A stretch of DNA of 21,572 nt from JBBIOI01 sp037443425 (GTDB lineage Bacteria; Desulfobacterota; BSN033; UBA1163): the NCBI GenBank assembly GCA_037443425.1, contig JBBIOI010000057.1, positions 1 to 21,572 on the forward strand. Direction: 5' to 3'. The position numbers and the translations under genes were made by a program. Positions 20,837 through 21,572 of this stretch are shown in pieces (within the stretch, counting starts at the first letter, position 1; each line of letters opens with the position of its first letter). The notes under the pieces were generated by a model that saw only the letters and a list, made by a program, of their open reading frames with translations, searched no databases and was not told where the DNA came from.

Positions 20837-21375
20837 TTCTTATTAATGGGCAACTCAATCTCTAAACAGCTTTTTTTATAGCGTTTTACAAGATTTCTAT
20901 AATTTCTTATACCTTGGTGAATCTGTCGTTTTTGTTCCCTTGATAATGGTTTAATAATCTTTGCAGGATTACCTGCCACCAATACGTTTGATGGAATATG
21001 AAAACCTTCCTTGATAACCGATGAAGCGCCTATAAGGACATGATCTTCACATATGACCTTATTTAGTAAGATTGCATTCATACCCACTAAGACGAAAGAT
21101 TTAATTACTGCATCGTGAAGTATTGCTCCATGACCAATTATAACATTATCATGAATTAAAAGGGTTTCTCCAATATCTCCATGAAGTATACAGTTCTCCT
21201 GTATGCTTGTTCCATTTCCAATTATTATCTTTCCAAAGTCACCACGAAGCACAGCTCCTGCTCCAACAAAACAGTGGTCTCCAATCTCAACATCTCCAAT
21301 AATAACTGCCTGTGGATGAATATAGGTGGTATTGGAAATCTTTGGTGCCTTATTCTCAAATTGGTAAATCGGCAT
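20833..21375 (-). CDS. Gamma-carbonic-anhydrase-like hexapeptide-repeat protein
   Basis: A 180-aa left-handed beta-helix protein of the gamma-CA/PaaY/CaiE group. Hexapeptide repeats (AVIIGDVEIGDHCFVGAGAV ... IGHGAILHDAVI) fill residues 20-145, then a C-terminal helix (LSREQKRQIHQGIRNYRNLV). Zinc ligands His65 (ILHGD), His82 and His87 (GHGAILHDA, spaced five as in archaeal Cam) and the usual Arg44, Asp46 and Gln59 are all present. The acidic proton-shuttle loop of Cam is absent, as in CamH/YrdA types. Function may be CO2 hydration or thioester-pathway related. GGAG lies 6-9 bases before the ATG. First gene of a two-gene operon with the GNAT. Confidence 0.9.
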   Translation of the reverse strand: MPIYQFENKAPKISNTTYIHPQAVIIGDVEIGDHCFVGAGAVLRGDFGKIIIGNGTSIQENCILHGDIGETLLIHDNVIIGHGAILHDAVIKSFVLVGMNAILLNKVICEDHVLIGASSVIKEGFHIPSNVLVAGNPAKIIKPLSREQKRQIHQGIRNYRNLVKRYKKSCLEIELPINKK

Positions 21376-21461
21376 TTCTTCTCCTTTCTTATCTGAAATT
21401 AATGATAGTTTATCCTAATCCTTCATATCCCTTCAAGTCTCCAAGATCTCGAAGAAATTGA

Positions 21462-21490
21462 TTGACAAAGGGATAAATTTAATAATAAAT
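21462..21490 (+). promoter_or_regulatory. Probable promoter of the terminal dehydrogenase gene
   Basis: TTGACA (21462-21467) is a perfect -35; after 17 bases lies ATAAAT (21485-21490), a weak -10 within an AT-rich stretch with other possible -10s. It lies in the divergent region between the carbonic-anhydrase-like gene and the gene beginning at 21526. Confidence 0.4.
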
Positions 21491-21525
21491 TAGTAAATCA
21501 ATAAAAAGTAAAAAGGGATGGATCG

Positions 21526-21572
21526 ATGAAATATATGATAAAAAAAGTAGCTGTGCTGGGGGCTGGCGTTAT
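21526..21572 (+). CDS. N-terminus of a probable 3-hydroxyacyl-CoA dehydrogenase (cut by window end)
   Basis: Only 15 full codons are visible: MKYMIKKVAVLGAGV. A short lead followed by KKVAVLGAGV and a next codon beginning AT is the first beta strand and the start of the G-x-G-x-x-G nucleotide loop of a Rossmann-fold dehydrogenase. The wording is most typical of 3-hydroxyacyl-CoA dehydrogenases (beta-oxidation), but other Rossmann enzymes start similarly. An upstream ATG at 21518 is closed after three codons, so 21526 is the start; AAAGGG lies about 8-13 bases upstream. Confidence 0.55.
   Translation, partial: MKYMIKKVAVLGAGV

Overview
The window is bacterial DNA with a low-GC chromosomal background and strong Shine-Dalgarno-led operons. 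The gene set on the right (a GH57 glucanotransferase-like enzyme, a branched-chain amino-acid-type ABC transporter, an SDR dehydrogenase, a gamma-carbonic-anhydrase-like protein and the start of a probable 3-hydroxyacyl-CoA dehydrogenase) would fit an anaerobic, acyl-CoA-metabolising bacterium of the Desulfobacterota or Nitrospirota type. That placement is inference; no rRNA gene or intact tRNA gene is present to settle it.

Left part (1-9078): accessory DNA that ends in a 26-nt copy of a tRNA 3' end (9053-9078), just downstream of a tyrosine recombinase gene. This is the classic end of an element integrated into a tRNA gene. The intact tRNA is not in the window, so the other end lies to the left of base 1. 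At 857-2851, visibly more GC-rich than its surroundings, sits what looks like an integron gene cassette on the minus strand. It has a GTTAGGC core site at 2845-2851, two tightly coupled genes (an Abi_C-type protein and an exported trypsin-like protease), and an attC-like hairpin at 857-928. A promoter with perfect -35 and -10 hexamers and a G9 tract in its spacer (2933-2960) reads into it. A second, unrecognised gene (118-840) follows in the same orientation. No integron integrase is visible.

The element backbone (about 3122-9023) has a minus-strand operon (a sigma-70-like factor, a 173-aa unknown protein, and a 102-aa unknown protein interrupted by a frameshift at an A6 run). A divergent plus-strand series encodes an excisionase-like HTH protein, a 49-aa acidic protein, an AAA+ ATPase with a variant P-loop and a C-terminal winged helix, a 49-aa basic protein, an HTH/coiled-coil protein, a 111-aa protein with one C-terminal membrane segment, and the recombinase. 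Between the ATPase and the next gene lies a 16-bp perfect inverted repeat around an almost pure A/T spacer, followed by G-rich structured DNA. This is a candidate replication origin.

Right part (9079-21572): chromosome. After the tRNA-type terminator come GH57, a SAP/Rho-N-like small protein, a family 2 glycosyltransferase with an in-frame G8 tract, and a ParB-like protein directly followed by a spore-photoproduct-lyase-like radical SAM protein. Next are a palindromic intergenic repeat and then an SDR gene with a complete Liv-type ABC transporter (binding protein, two permeases, two ATPases). On the minus strand, a GNAT acetyltransferase gene overlaps a gamma-carbonic-anhydrase-like gene. The window ends at the start of a Rossmann-fold dehydrogenase.

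The most unusual content is the two-gene Abi_C/protease cassette with a potentially phase-variable promoter, the origin-like structure beside the variant AAA+ protein, and the ParB-like/SPL-like gene pair.
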